DNA of 64,000 nt from Schistosoma haematobium (Eukaryota > Platyhelminthes > Trematoda > Strigeidida > Schistosomatidae). Under the pieces are notes generated by a model. That model ran no database searches. It was not told the origin of the DNA and saw only the letters and a list, made by a program, of their open reading frames with translations. How positions within the stretch are numbered: the first letter of the stretch is position 1; the number at the start of each line of letters is the position of its first letter. Of the stretch, positions 47,801 through 53,690 are shown piece by piece. The DNA is taken from the NCBI RefSeq assembly GCF_000699445.3, contig NC_067201.1, forward strand, positions 24,133,033 to 24,197,032. The letters run 5' to 3'. Made by a program: the position numbers and the translations under genes.

Positions 47801-50546
47801 AAAGATTAAACTCTTTCTCTGAGATCTAATCATTCTGAGATGAATTCTCTGTAGGATTGTAGATGTACACTGACAAACAATTCTATGCTAAAACGAACCA
47901 ACCATCCAATGTTTCAGAACTTTTAATTATTTTCTAACTTAGACCTGTTTATGGTTTTAATAACATTAATTTAGAATTCAATTATTCTAATTTACCGATT
48001 CATCGTGTATTACCAAGAAGATTGTAAGATGATGGAAGAGATTTGTAGATCAGATGGATGATTTTGATGAAGTTTTGTTCTCTGAGCTGGATGGTTTACT
48101 CGTAGAGCTTTCACTGTTCTACTGAACGAATATCATAAGCACAAACTGAAGTTTGTTGTTCAGAAGAATGATAAAAGCTCCATGACCAAACCATCTAGCT
48201 CAGAGAAGAAAACTCCATCAAAACCAAGAGGACTGTCTTAAACATATGAATTCAGACTACTGGATTCATTTCAGTGTACAATAATGAACTGGTAGTACTT
48301 AAGATCTTTATAGTACATTGTTCAATATAATAGATGATATTACTTTAATATGGAAATTATTTCTTATACTGTATAAACTCTAATTAAACCATTTTACTAA
48401 ATAGTAAACCAAAAATAAAACTGATACATAAATGTTCATTCGTGTCTGAAGTGGGAACATCGAGTTAGAGATGCAGGTACATTCAGCTGACGAGTCCCAA
48501 ATAGGACGAAACGCGCATCAAACTACAATAAACTGCTAGCCTCTATCCATCTTCACTTATAAAGCTTGTGACTTAAGGCAATATCGAAAACAGTTCACAC
48601 AGGATGCACATATGCCAATAAGAGATAGATTGATCATTTGAAGTCCTAAATAACAATGAGAAGATACAAGTAAACAATACTAAGTGAATTTAAACTTCAC
48701 TCTGTTGCACAAGCAAGTGGCTATTAGGACTCAGTAGGTAAGTGAATAACGCAATGGCGTAGTGAACATCAACTCTGAGATGCAGGTACATCTAACTGAC
48801 GAGCCCCGAGTAGGAAGAAACGCGCATCTTGTATTCCACTGCTAGCCACTATCCATCTTCGCTTACAAAGCTTGTGACTTAAGGCAATAACGAGGCAATT
48901 CTCACAGTATGCACATATGCTAATAAGAAACTGATCAATTGCCATCCTAAACATCGATGGGAAGATTCAAGTACACAACAATACCAAGTAAGTCATCATT
49001 AATATTACCATACTAAGTTACCAAATGATTAAAACTAGATCTGTAAATCATTTGATGCTAATTCAACGATCTAAAAGTTGATCCATTTCATTCTATTTGG
49101 TAATCACTAACTAGATATATATGAATCCTAGAGGTTATGTACACTTTGTGACTCGAACCTAGTACTTTTCTTTTCAAACTTCATCATGTTATTCACTTAG
49201 CTAGTGATTCCAAGCGGAGGAAGTGGATAGAACACATATTAAATAAAGCATCCGATTGACTCACAGCACAAGCCCTCATCACTTGAAATCCTTAATGTCA
49301 AAGGAGAAGAGGAAGATTAAAGAACACATTACACCGAGAAATGAAGACAGATATGAGAAGAATGAACAACATTTGTATAGAACTAGAAAGGAAAACTCAA
49401 AACAGAATAGGTTGAAGAATGCTGGTCGATGGCCTATGCTCCTTCATCGGGAATAACAGGTGTAAGTAAGTAGTTATTCCAAGTCGTATGAAATTTAGGA
49501 TACAATTACATCCATTTGACAAATCTTAAATAGAATTAAAAAACCACACATAACAGATTTCATTCTTAATTATTATTCATCACTCTTCATAACATCAACT
49601 TACCTGTTGCTTTATCTTCACATATAAGACATAACATACCAGATTTAAGTATATTTTGATTTCGACCTTTTACATCTTCATCAGCATCATCATCATCATT
49701 ATCATCAGAAATAGATAATTTTGTTTGTGATTTCATACGATTATTATTTGAATGTCGAATAGTATGTTTTGTTGTTGCTTTCAAAGGATCATTACTACTA
49801 TGATTATTGTTAGAAGTAGTAGGTGTAATAGTAGTATCAATTCTGTTATTAACATCTTCAATATCTTGTTGTTGTTGTTGTTGTATTGGATGATTAGGAT
49901 GTAATGTGAATAAATCAATGGATTCATGATGATGTTGATATTGTGAATCATTTAAATAATATTGATAATAACTATAACTTGATGAAGATGATAAGTTAGG
50001 TTGATGAATATAAGAATTGATAGAATAATCTGTATTATGTAGAGTGACAACAACTCCAGTTGTTACTGCTACAGCAGATGCAGCAGCAGCAGCAGCCGCC
50101 GCCGCTGCTGCCACAGCTGCTGCAGTAGCAGTAGCAGTTGCTGAAACATTAGTTACATTATGATTAAAAGATAATTCACTATCATTGATATCTTCTATAT
50201 ATGATGTTGTATTATTAGTAGTAGTCATTGAAGATGTATCATTGATTGGAAATAGATGTTCATCTGTATCTATTGTATAATGTATATAAGGTTGTTGTAA
50301 TTGATTATTACAAGATGAATGATGTCTTTGTTGAGAAGGATCAAGATGATTATGTTCATAATGATGATGAAGATGATGATGGTGATCATGATGATGAAGA
50401 TTACGATAATAATCATTATTATTATGAATGTAATTATTTTGTTGACTTGTATGATAAATAGGATCTTTAATTGATGGAAATGTTACATAATTTGTAACAT
50501 AATGAATTGATTCAGTATTATTGATTGTTTTTTCATTATGATCCAT
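23533..50546 (-). CDS. HNF4: HNF4-type nuclear receptor (NR2A), 8 exons, 1114 aa
   Basis: Ligand-type transcription factor of the HNF4 family, acting in the nucleus as a DNA-bound homodimer in known members. Exons, 5' to 3' on the - strand: 50546-49604, 41014-40835, 37972-37854, 34720-34523, 34274-33677, 30853-30611, 27446-26685, 23834-23533. All junctions are GT-AG with consistent phase, and the total of 3345 nt is 1115 codons including the stop. Zinc-finger cysteines are C306, C309, C323, C326, then C342, C348, C358, C361; the P-box is CDGCKGFF. The ligand-binding domain runs from about residue 430 to 760 with HNF4 signatures ([51 protein letters not shown]). The N-terminal 305 residues and the last 350 are low complexity. 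The first in-frame ATG follows an upstream in-frame TAA. Vertebrate HNF4A is about 470 aa, so this protein is more than twice as long. Confidence 0.92.
23907..24370 (-). mobile_element. family B subtype B2, one unit plus terminal direct repeat
   Basis: ATCAGTATAGGGGTTGT at 23907 recurs at 24302 (spacing 395 bp), with about 60 bp of near-identical direct repeat. In between are a degenerate hammerhead, B-box (minus of GGGTACTGGGTTTGAATCTC) and A-box segments. A further decayed ribozyme-like segment lies at 24375-24450. In the last HNF4 intron. Confidence 0.7.
24451..25035. other. unassigned intronic sequence (HNF4 intron 7)
   Basis: No exon or known repeat recognised. Confidence 0.4.
25185..25345 (-). 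repeat. family B fragment
   Basis: Tail, degenerate hammerhead (TTGTCCTAGTATGAGACTCC on +) and adjoining tRNA-like segment on -. Confidence 0.5.
25465..26595 (-). pseudogene. RTE/SR2-like reverse transcriptase fragment; holds right arm of second inverted duplication
   Basis: Longest RTE copy in the window. On - it reads from [20 protein letters not shown] through [12 protein letters not shown] and [20 protein letters not shown], then FTDDLALLS (RT catalytic box, Ala-to-Thr), then the [10 protein letters not shown] block, with in-frame stops, down to the 3' tail TTACTTACTTACGCC on +. 25588-26240 is the inverted copy of 22245-22917. Sits in HNF4 intron 7, in the same orientation as the gene. 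Confidence 0.85.
26685..27446 (-). CDS. HNF4: HNF4 exon 7: C-terminal low-complexity (F) region
   Basis: 762 nt reading in phase with exon 6 (Asn codon completed across the junction). Ser/Asn/Thr/Ile-rich with a long Ser tract (about 20 serines interrupted by Ala, Phe and Gly). No recognised domain. In vertebrate HNF4 the F domain follows helix 12; I do not see a clear AF-2 core motif in this exon. The opposite strand of the Ser tract gives a spurious acidic ORF at 27098-27292. Donor gtaagt follows CATT. Confidence 0.82.
27535..27690 (+). repeat. family H dispersed repeat
   Basis: Second copy of the sequence at 10935-11110. Confidence 0.5.
27915..29000 (-). pseudogene. two RTE/SR2-like 3' fragments
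   Basis: 27915-28140 and 28260-29000 are separate - strand copies of the RTE RT C-terminal region (GTTTCGGCCCCGTAAAG = complement of the GAETW block). The second extends further 5'. In HNF4 intron 6. Confidence 0.7.
29072..29650 (+). pseudogene. LTR-retrotransposon gag-like fragment, frameshifted
   Basis: Frame 1 (29075-29337) encodes [20 protein letters not shown], then [20 protein letters not shown] and [18 protein letters not shown]. At the AAAAA run (29332-29336) the reading continues in another frame as [15 protein letters not shown] and [14 protein letters not shown] to about 29645. The pattern (DKQEALQxFWxxK, DLLxLAVELx[11 protein letters not shown]) resembles the capsid/gag region of schistosome Gypsy-type LTR elements. 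Markedly higher GC than its surroundings. Opposite strand to HNF4, in its intron 6. No LTRs, protease or RT seen nearby. Confidence 0.55.
29945..30600 (+). mobile_element. family C retroposon with nested family F insertion
   Basis: The C copy starts CCTTGGTACGGACGAGAG and ends TTTAAATAAATAAATAAATA. It is interrupted between CTGCCTTCTCGCAC (30051-30064) and GAGTATTGTTTACGA by about 120 bp of family F (ATATACTACTTATGTCAATA). It ends 11 bp from the HNF4 exon 6 donor. Confidence 0.7.
30611..30853 (-). CDS. HNF4: HNF4 exon 6: LBD helices 9-11
   Basis: 243 nt. Encodes [20 protein letters not shown], then [20 protein letters not shown] and [18 protein letters not shown], matching vertebrate [28 protein letters not shown] and KIDNLLQEMLL. 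The exon starts GT after acceptor AAAG (completing a Ser codon) and ends AATA before gtaagt. The acceptor polypyrimidine tract is weak, but the phase and alignment are exact. Confidence 0.92.
30950..31299. repeat. unassigned dispersed-repeat-like sequence
   Basis: Shares short blocks (ACGAGCAGT/AAGCAGTCTAG, GGCCTGTGTACCC-type, CCAATTAGA) with 32280-32440. Might be remains of an LTR element; not proven. Confidence 0.3.
31300..31769. mobile_element. foldback MITE, 446 bp, 12 bp target duplication
   Basis: Element 31312-31757 flanked by GAGTGAAAAGTT (31300-31311) and GAGTGAAGAGTT (31758-31769). The left end GGTGGAGAAGATTTGTAGC is family-typical; the right TIR is slightly truncated. The internal part is the inverse of the 9656-10063 copy. 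Confidence 0.8.
31985..32120 (-). repeat. family F, minus orientation
   Basis: AAGTAGTATATATCACC and AGAAGATCTAAGAGAAGAG are complements of the family F blocks at 39310-39485. Confidence 0.55.
32121..32780. other. unassigned intronic sequence (HNF4 intron 5)
   Basis: AT-rich, with no exon; parts resemble 30950-31299. Confidence 0.4.
33085..33625 (+). mobile_element. family B head-to-tail dimer
   Basis: Two ribozyme 3' sides, ACAACCGTCCAGTGCTTCC near 33151 and ACAACCATCTAGTACTTCC near 33561, are 410 nt apart. Between them lie the whole body, A-box (CAGTGGTCTAGAGGTTAGGC) and B-box (GTCCTAGGTTCGAATCTC). So parts of two consecutive units are joined head to tail. Intron 5 of HNF4, ending about 50 bp from exon 5. 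Confidence 0.8.
33677..34274 (-). CDS. HNF4: HNF4 exon 5: LBD helices 4-8 with large Thr-rich insertion
   Basis: 598 nt. Starts [20 protein letters not shown] (vertebrate [20 protein letters not shown]), is then interrupted by about 115 residues rich in Asn and Thr (Thr tracts near residues 553-572, encoded largely by repeated ACT/ACG-type codons), and resumes with [20 protein letters not shown] and [10 protein letters not shown]. The last matches vertebrate LKAIIFFDPD. Ends in phase 1 at gtatgt. The insertion falls between helix 5 and the beta-turn. Confidence 0.92.
34318..34495 (+). mobile_element. RTE/SR2-like 3' end filling HNF4 intron 4
   Basis: AAACCAAAGAACACATCA... to GGAATAACAGGCG and (TAAG)n tail. 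The intron is only 248 bp (34275-34522), so about 70% of it is this 5'-truncated element, opposite in strand to the gene. Confidence 0.75.
34523..34720 (-). CDS. HNF4: HNF4 exon 4: LBD helices 1-3
   Basis: 198 nt, phase 0 at both ends. The C-terminal half, [20 protein letters not shown] then [15 protein letters not shown], aligns with vertebrate [20 protein letters not shown] and FCELPLDDQ, the start of the nuclear-receptor LBD signature. The N-terminal third is a lineage-specific Asn/Tyr-rich linker. Donor gtaagt follows CAA. Confidence 0.92.
34790..34995. repeat. family B head-to-head inverted pair
   Basis: Minus ribozyme (about 34812-34866; core CTGAGGA, GAAA, then GTA) followed by + ribozyme remnant (AGTAGGACGAAACGGCCATC). 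Tails point outward. The + tail is interrupted by a family C copy from about 35005. Confidence 0.6.
35005..35535 (-). mobile_element. family C retroposon nested in family B
   Basis: Minus copy with the AAAT tail at 35005-35040. The family B tail is split: ...GATGATCTAGCTTTA before and GCTTTAATTGACTCATGATC after, with CTTTA duplicated at both borders. Confidence 0.7.
35610..35885. repeat. family B head-to-head inverted pair
   Basis: Minus ribozyme and B box (35640-35765), then + ribozyme 3' half and tail (35766-35885); tails outward. Confidence 0.55.
36215..36640 (-). mobile_element. family B, near full unit
   Basis: Minus unit: ATCAGAAAAGGTTTTGTGGA tail, ribozyme (core altered to TTAAAGA), B and A boxes, body to ACTAGTGATCATA. 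Confidence 0.7.
36641..37340. other. mostly unassigned; diverged family B at about 36840-37030
   Basis: The only recognisable pieces are a strongly diverged - strand family B segment and a short tail near 37195-37240. Confidence 0.4.
37345..37720. repeat. family A (Smα-like) head-to-head pair
   Basis: 37345-37460 is - and 37465-37720 is +. The + part has an intact-looking tRNA-like A box (CAGTAGCTGAGTGGATAAC), B box (GGGTTCGAGTCACAG) and a ribozyme at 37638-37682 with perfect stem I (ATCCAG/CTGGAT) but GAAG in place of GAAA. Confidence 0.7.
37854..37972 (-). CDS. HNF4: HNF4 exon 3: hinge
   Basis: 119 nt encoding [18 protein letters not shown] followed by [21 protein letters not shown]. This matches the vertebrate HNF4 hinge (AVQNERDRIS..., INALLQAEVLSRQ). 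The first two bases complete the Ala codon from exon 2 and the exon ends in phase 0 at gtacgt. Repeat families A and D flank it in the adjoining introns. Confidence 0.9.
38052..38622 (+). mobile_element. family D element, 549 bp, with 11 bp target duplication
   Basis: CAAGCTAGATC at 38052-38062 and 38612-38622 flanks the insert 38063-38611. The interrupted target is a family B copy (AAGTTGATC... | ...ACCATGGAAAACCTGG). This defines both ends of family D. No long ORF. A longer-lineage copy is at 14030-14500. Confidence 0.85.
38620..38960. repeat. family B head-to-head pair
   Basis: Minus ribozyme (degenerate) and boxes at 38620-38755, then + unit 38756-38960 with a well-kept ribozyme and tail. 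Confidence 0.65.
38808..38853 (+). ncRNA. hammerhead ribozyme motif, family B, well preserved
   Basis: GCACTG (38808-38813), CTGAGGA (38814-38820), hairpin with TCC/GGA, GAAA (38836-38839), CGACC, GTC (38845-38847), CAGTGC (38848-38853). Stem I is six perfect pairs. The stem II base is less regular (G and T flank the helix). Confidence 0.65.
39310..39485 (+). repeat. family F dispersed repeat
   Basis: CATTTTCACAACAATTCTTC through GATATATACTACTTATATCT to GCACACATCACACTTG. Confidence 0.6.
39615..39935 (+). mobile_element. CR1-like 3' end
   Basis: Starts ACATGGCTCAAAATCG and ends GTACGTACGTACGAAG then CTGACTGACTGACTG; closely matches the 3' end at 55395-55700 on -. Confidence 0.7.
40060..40300 (-). 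repeat. family G dispersed repeat, minus orientation
   Basis: Complement of the 62090-62260 region (TTATAATCTTCATTTAGCCC versus GGGCTAAATGAAGATTATAA). Confidence 0.55.
40610..40795 (+). mobile_element. RTE/SR2-like 3' end in HNF4 intron 2
   Basis: AAAGAACACATTACGCTGAG, GAACTAGAAAGGAAAGC and a short AGTAAGTAAG tail, 40 bp from exon 2. Confidence 0.7.
40835..41014 (-). CDS. HNF4: HNF4 exon 2: remainder of the DNA-binding domain
   Basis: 180 nt, phase 1 in and phase 1 out. Reads [18 protein letters not shown], then [16 protein letters not shown], then [20 protein letters not shown]. This is nearly colinear with vertebrate HNF4 ([37 protein letters not shown]) and carries the remaining six zinc-coordinating cysteines and the NR2-type P-box CDGCKG. 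Flanked by ctag acceptor and gtaaga donor. Confidence 0.95.
41270..41400 (+). ncRNA. third-type hammerhead-like motif in a short palindromic repeat
   Basis: CTGATGA at about 41340, hairpin GCGCCAAGTAGCAC, GAAA, CCCGA, GTC, CAGAG. The outer sequences GGTAATCAACAGGAAACCCT and AGAGTTTCCTGTTTACTACC are inverted repeats. The core is complete; stem II has one C-A mismatch and stem I is weak. Flanks differ from families A and B. Partner copy at 20060-20460. Confidence 0.5.
41465..41600 (+). repeat. family E dispersed repeat
   Basis: CCTGGAGCCCCTCTGGAGC and ACAAAGGAGGAGGGTTAGG; a second copy at 42480-42620. Confidence 0.6.
41601..42479. other. unassigned intronic sequence (HNF4 intron 1)
   Basis: Includes a GGAGGAGGAGGAGGAGG run near 41961; no exon recognised. 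Confidence 0.4.
42480..42620 (+). repeat. family E dispersed repeat
   Basis: CTCCACCTGGAGTCCCTCC and GGAGGAGGGTTGGGCATGG, then CGTAGAAAACTAACTCGCTA. Confidence 0.65.
42870..43130. repeat. family B head-to-head inverted pair (palindrome)
   Basis: Minus tail and ribozyme (42880-43050), then directly the + ribozyme 3' side and tail (CAGTGCTTCCAGGTTTTCC, GGTGGTCTAGCTTCAATT). CCACCATGGAAAAACTG and its mirror form the outer arms. The - ribozyme at 42969-43014 keeps CTGAGGA, GAAA and GTC with five of six stem I pairs. Confidence 0.65.
43230..43590 (+). mobile_element. family B, near full unit
   Basis: Body (GAGATAGTAACTCACTGAAG), A box (CAGTGGTCCACGTGTTAAGC), B box (GGTCCTGGATCCGAATCTC), ribozyme with altered core (CTGAGAA) and tail. 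Confidence 0.65.
43645..43755 (-). repeat. family A fragment
   Basis: Minus-strand 3' part of an Smα-like unit containing the best-kept family A ribozyme in the window. Confidence 0.7.
43667..43711 (-). ncRNA. hammerhead ribozyme motif, family A (Smα type), core intact
   Basis: On -: ATCCAG, CTGACGA, stem II (GTTT AAAAAA GGAC, with G-T pairs), GAAA, CGCGC, GTC, CTGGAT. Stem I is six perfect pairs and the core is complete. Matches the known schistosome Smα hammerhead, which self-cleaves after GUC. Confidence 0.75.
43770..44475 (-). pseudogene. RTE-like endonuclease-domain fragment
   Basis: On -, [38 protein letters not shown] and, further on, a [16 protein letters not shown] segment, matching the apurinic-like endonuclease domain at the N-terminus of RTE-clade proteins. 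Disrupted by stops. It is the only 5'-end RTE piece here; all others are 3' fragments. HNF4 intron 1. Confidence 0.7.
44505..45110. other. RTE tail, (TTAA)n and AT-rich sequence
   Basis: CATTGGGAGTAACAGAC followed by (TTAA)n at about 44527-44560, then AT-rich unassigned DNA with AC-rich and CAA-repeat stretches. Confidence 0.5.
45150..45955 (+). pseudogene. CR1-like RT C-terminal fragment with 3' end
   Basis: Blocks KARLAFA-like remains, [46 protein letters not shown] and the same 3' end as 540-1110, ending GTGGCTGACTGACTGACC. Several frameshifts. Confidence 0.75.
45956..46440. repeat. family B head-to-head pair
   Basis: Minus unit 45956-46200 (ribozyme GGCCGTTTCGTCCTATTGTA on +), then + body and tRNA-like boxes 46200-46440. 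Confidence 0.55.
46440..46835. repeat. family B head-to-head pair, second set
   Basis: Minus B2-type tail and ribozyme (46440-46700), then + B box (GATCCTGGGTTCAAATCCC) and degenerate ribozyme (46740-46835). Confidence 0.5.
47100..47375 (+). repeat. family G dispersed repeat
   Basis: AATTTCGCGCCAAAATCCAA and CCTGATTGGTTCGTC, shared with 59050-59200 and 62090-62600. Confidence 0.6.
47490..47790 (-). repeat. family B fragment
   Basis: Minus tail, degenerate ribozyme, B and A boxes and part of the body. Confidence 0.6.
48012..48233. mobile_element. foldback MITE, 200 bp, near-palindrome with imperfect 11 bp target duplication
   Basis: Element 48023-48222 flanked by ACCAAGAAGAT and ACCAAGAGGAC. 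The arms GATGAAGTTTTGTTCTCTGA and its mirror at 48195-48222 fold over a short loop near 48125-48145. Confidence 0.78.
48420..48990 (+). mobile_element. family A (Smα-like) head-to-tail dimer
   Basis: Ribozyme cores CTGACGA at 48487 and 48796, 309 nt apart; the second unit's tRNA-like segment has a roughly 25 nt deletion that removes the B box. Cleavage-side sequences are altered (GCATC in both), so activity is doubtful. Confidence 0.75.
49215..49475 (+). mobile_element. RTE/SR2-like 3' end in HNF4 intron 1
   Basis: GGAAGTGGATAGAACACAT to GGAATAACAGGTG and GTAAGTAAG tail. 5'-truncated. Confidence 0.7.
49604..50546 (-). CDS. HNF4: HNF4 exon 1: start codon, A/B region, first half of zinc finger 1
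   Basis: ATG at 50544-50546; an in-frame TAA occurs seven codons upstream, so no longer N-terminus is possible on this exon. It encodes residues 1-314 plus one base. Low-complexity blocks are a His-rich stretch (about 50-67), a 15-residue Ala-rich run (about 142-156), a Ser run (186-190), a Gln run (222-227) and an Asp-rich acidic patch (281-290). It ends [12 protein letters not shown], giving the first two zinc-coordinating cysteines (C306, C309), and is cut inside finger 1 by donor gtaagt. No TATA or initiator could be defended upstream. Confidence 0.9.
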
Positions 50547-50654
50547 TATAACAATGACAAACTGTTATTTTATATTCTAAGTTTCATAAGAGATAAAGAT
50601 GGACATGTATACATATTAAAGATGAATGATCTGATAGATAGGAATCAACAAAGT

Positions 50655-51435
50655 ACTTAGCAGAAAGCCTTCATAAGTCAGCTGAAGCTAGACCATCATT
50701 GAAAACCTGGAAACACTAGACGACCGTTTTGTCCCAGTAAGGGACTCTTCAGCAGTGCGCTTCCACGATCCCGCCTCGAGAGATTCGAATTCAGGACCTA
50801 TCAGTCTTAAAAGAGAGCGCTTAAACACTAGACCATTGAACCGACATTCAATGATGTTAATCTCTTACCTCAAATAATCTACGAAATTGAGTGACACATC
50901 CATCATTGTCTTCAGTGAGTTATTATCTCATAACAGACCCGGTTGAACTCCACCGGTCACTGCTTCTCACTAGAACTCCAGGAAATATCTCCTGGAGATA
51001 GTCACTAGTGAGCATACGATGATTATTATCAGAATGGGTTTTGTTGAGGTTAAAGTAATTTTAACAGTTGAGATTATGAGTCGATTGGAGCTAGACCACT
51101 ATGGAAAACCTCGAAGCACTGGACATCCATTTCGTCCTAGTATGTGACTCCTCGACAGCGCGATCCCACGATCTCACCTCGCGAAATCCGAACCCAAGAC
51201 CTATCGGTCTCGTACGCGAGCACCTAACCATTAGACCACCTAGCAGGCATCCAACGATGTTAATCTCTTACTTTAACTAATCCTTGAAATTACGCCATCG
51301 TCCACCGATTCATATATTCAACTATTTAAATTACTATAATACCCATAAAATCCCTCCTGATAATAATCATCATATGCCCACTAGTGACTGGCTTCAAGAG
51401 GTATTTCCTGAAGTTCTAGTGAGAATCGATTGATG
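50655..51435 (-). mobile_element. family B head-to-tail dimer upstream of HNF4
   Basis: Two - ribozymes, at about 50709-50756 and 51115-51160, spaced about 403 nt. Each has its own boxes, with the inter-unit tail (TGGGTTTTGTTGAGG...CGATTGGAGCTAGACC) between them. The first core is CTGAAGA-type and the second CGAGGA-type, so both are degenerate. Confidence 0.75.
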
Positions 51436-51850
51436 AATTCATAGGTTACATATAATTGAGAGGGTATCATTTTGAAAAGAGACTTATCTGATTTGGAAAG
51501 TTTGTGTAGATGAATTAAGTCCATATTGTGAATTGAATATAAATTGAAATGTTTCTAAAATATATACTAAATGATATACTTTCTCGATTATTATGAAGTT
51601 ATGGAGATCATTAAATCTTATTGAAATCACTAACCACTGAAATGATAGAAGTATTAGATAGACGTTTCATCGTAGTGTTGAACTTCTTAAAAGTAGGGAT
51701 CGACACGTGTACATCCAGGAATTGAATTCGAATCACTTTTGTTTCTAAAACAAAAGCTTAATCTTTAAACCACTGGACCGCAATCAAATGCTCGCTCTGT
51801 ATAGTTTAGTAAATTAACCCTAGGTTATAAATATCAAGCAAGAGCAGTAT
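51436..51850. other. unassigned sequence with a diverged family B piece
   Basis: Only 51600-51790 resembles - strand family B. No exon recognised upstream of the HNF4 start. Confidence 0.4.
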
Positions 51851-51854
51851 ATTT

Positions 51855-52375
51855 ACAACTGAAGGACATCTGTAACTCAAAACAACTGTCAACCAACACC
51901 AAAGTCAGGATTTTCAATACACATGTCAAGACAGCTCTACTCTATGCGGCGGAAACTTGGACAACTACGAAATCTTTCACCCAGAAGATACAAGTGTTTA
52001 TTAACAGTTGTCTACGCAAGATACTTGGGACTGGTTGGCCAGACACTATGAGCAACAACCTATTATGGAAGAGGACAAACTAGATCCAAGCGGAGGAAGA
52101 AATCAGGAAGAAGCGCTGGAAGTGGATAAGACACATATTGAGGAAAGCACCGAACTGCATCACAAGACAAGCCTTCACACGGAATCCTCAAGGCCAAAGG
52201 AAAACAGGAAGACCAAAGAACACATTACGCCGGGAGATGGAGATAGACATGGGAAAAATGAACAAGAATTGGATGGAACTAGAAAGGAAGACCCAGGACA
52301 GAGTGATTTGGAGAATGCTGATCGGTGGCCTTTGCTCCTTCATTAGGAGTAACAGGCGTAAGTAAGTAAGTATAA
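51855..52375 (+). pseudogene. RTE/SR2-like RT C-terminal fragment with 3' tail
   Basis: Blocks LKDICNSKQLSTNTKVRIFN (frameshifted), LLYAAETWTTTKSFTQKIQ, CLRKILGLVGQTL, then [20 protein letters not shown] and [18 protein letters not shown], ending GGAGTAACAGGCG and (TAAG)n. Same family as 22245-22917. Confidence 0.8.
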
Positions 52376-52479
52376 ATATCAATACTAAGGTTAGACTTGA
52401 TAGTTTCAAATAAATTGAACATTGGATAGAATGTTAATAATAAATATATTTTTTGTTATATATGAATTCAACTGTTAAA

Positions 52480-52865
52480 ATTGCTACAACCTCCATAAAT
52501 CCTTCATTCTGATGATTATCATATACTCACGAGTGACTAGTTTTAAGATGAATTTCCTAGAGTTCTAATGAGAAACAGTGATCAGTAGTATTCAATCCAT
52601 GTCAGATGTAAGACAGTTATCCACGTCAGACAATAGATGAAATCTTGCGCCAAATCATGAATCGATTAAAGTTAGACATTAATACTATCGGATACAAATT
52701 CACTAGTGTAGAGCTTAAGTGTTTACCATGCGAGCTCGAAGACATTGGGTTCAATGCCAATGTCTGGAATCATGGATGCTCATTACTAGAACAAAACAGT
52801 GATCGAGTACTTTTAGATCTTAATTATTGATTTATCTTAGATCGACTCATTGAATTCAATGGGTT
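52480..52865 (+). repeat. family B, diverged subtype B3
   Basis: CACGAGTGACTAG, GTTCTA(A/G)TGAGAA(A/G)CAGTGATC and the A-box-like AGTGTAGAG(C/T)TTAAGTGTTT are shared with 62880-63265; the two are closer to each other than to other B copies. Confidence 0.55.
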
Positions 52866-53100
52866 ACATTAAAGGAATCATTAGATGAACATAAAAGTAA
52901 TAAAAAAATTCGATTAAAGGTCAAAATCACTATTACATAATAATTGGGTAGATCAACATTATTGTAAATAAGAATAATAAAGAAATAATCGATAATCTAT
53001 CATTGAATGAATTAAACACTGAATGATAAATGTTTGTACATATTGAATTATGATCGCATACATTTTGGATGTAACTTTAAATAGAAAGAATGGACGATAA
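52866..53100. other. unassigned AT-rich sequence
   Basis: No gene or repeat family recognised. Confidence 0.4.
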
Positions 53101-53104
53101 AATA

Positions 53105-53415
53105 TCGTTGAAATCATGAGTTTTAATTGAAGCTAGACCATCATGGAAAATCTGGAACCATAGGATGGTCGTTTCATCTTATTGTAGAACTTTTCCTTGA
53201 CAGTGCATATCCACGATCCTACTTCACGAGACTCGAACCCACCACCTATCAGTCTCATGCGCGAGTGCTTAATCACGAGATCAGTATCCAACGGTGTTAA
53301 TGTCTGATAATAGAAAGTGTATATCTTTGGAATCTAGAACAAGTCTTCGATTTATATAGGACTTGTCGGTTAGGTGTATCTGTATCACAGTGTTTATGAA
53401 TCACATTGAGATCTT
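53105..53415 (-). repeat. family B fragment joined to family A fragment
   Basis: Minus B ribozyme region and boxes (53105-53310), then - Smα-like ribozyme remnant (53320-53410). Confidence 0.5.
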
Positions 53416-53539
53416 AGGTGTTTACATTTCATTTTAAAACTTCAACTTATTAGATTTCAGTGTTAGTCACGCTCTAGTTTGTAATCATATGACAATATCT
53501 ACTAGACAAACTGATGGAAATGTGGATATTTACTTCCCT

Positions 53540-53690
53540 TTACTTATGCTTGTTACTCTCAGTGAAGTATAGGTTACCGACCAGTATTCTCCAATTCACC
53601 AGATCCTGGGGTTTCTTTTCTAGTTTTAACCATTTGTTTTTCATTGTTCTCATATCTTTCCTCAGTTCACAGTGTAATGTAACATCAGCA
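53540..53690 (-). mobile_element. RTE/SR2-like 3' end, diverged
   Basis: On +, TTACTTATGCTTGTTACTC through TTCTCCAATTC to TTTTCATTGTTCTCATATC, matching the minus of the element's last 150 bp. Confidence 0.55.

Noticed and set aside
50246..50461. Asp/Tyr/His-rich open frame on +
   Set aside because: Complement of the His/Asn-rich part of HNF4 exon 1.
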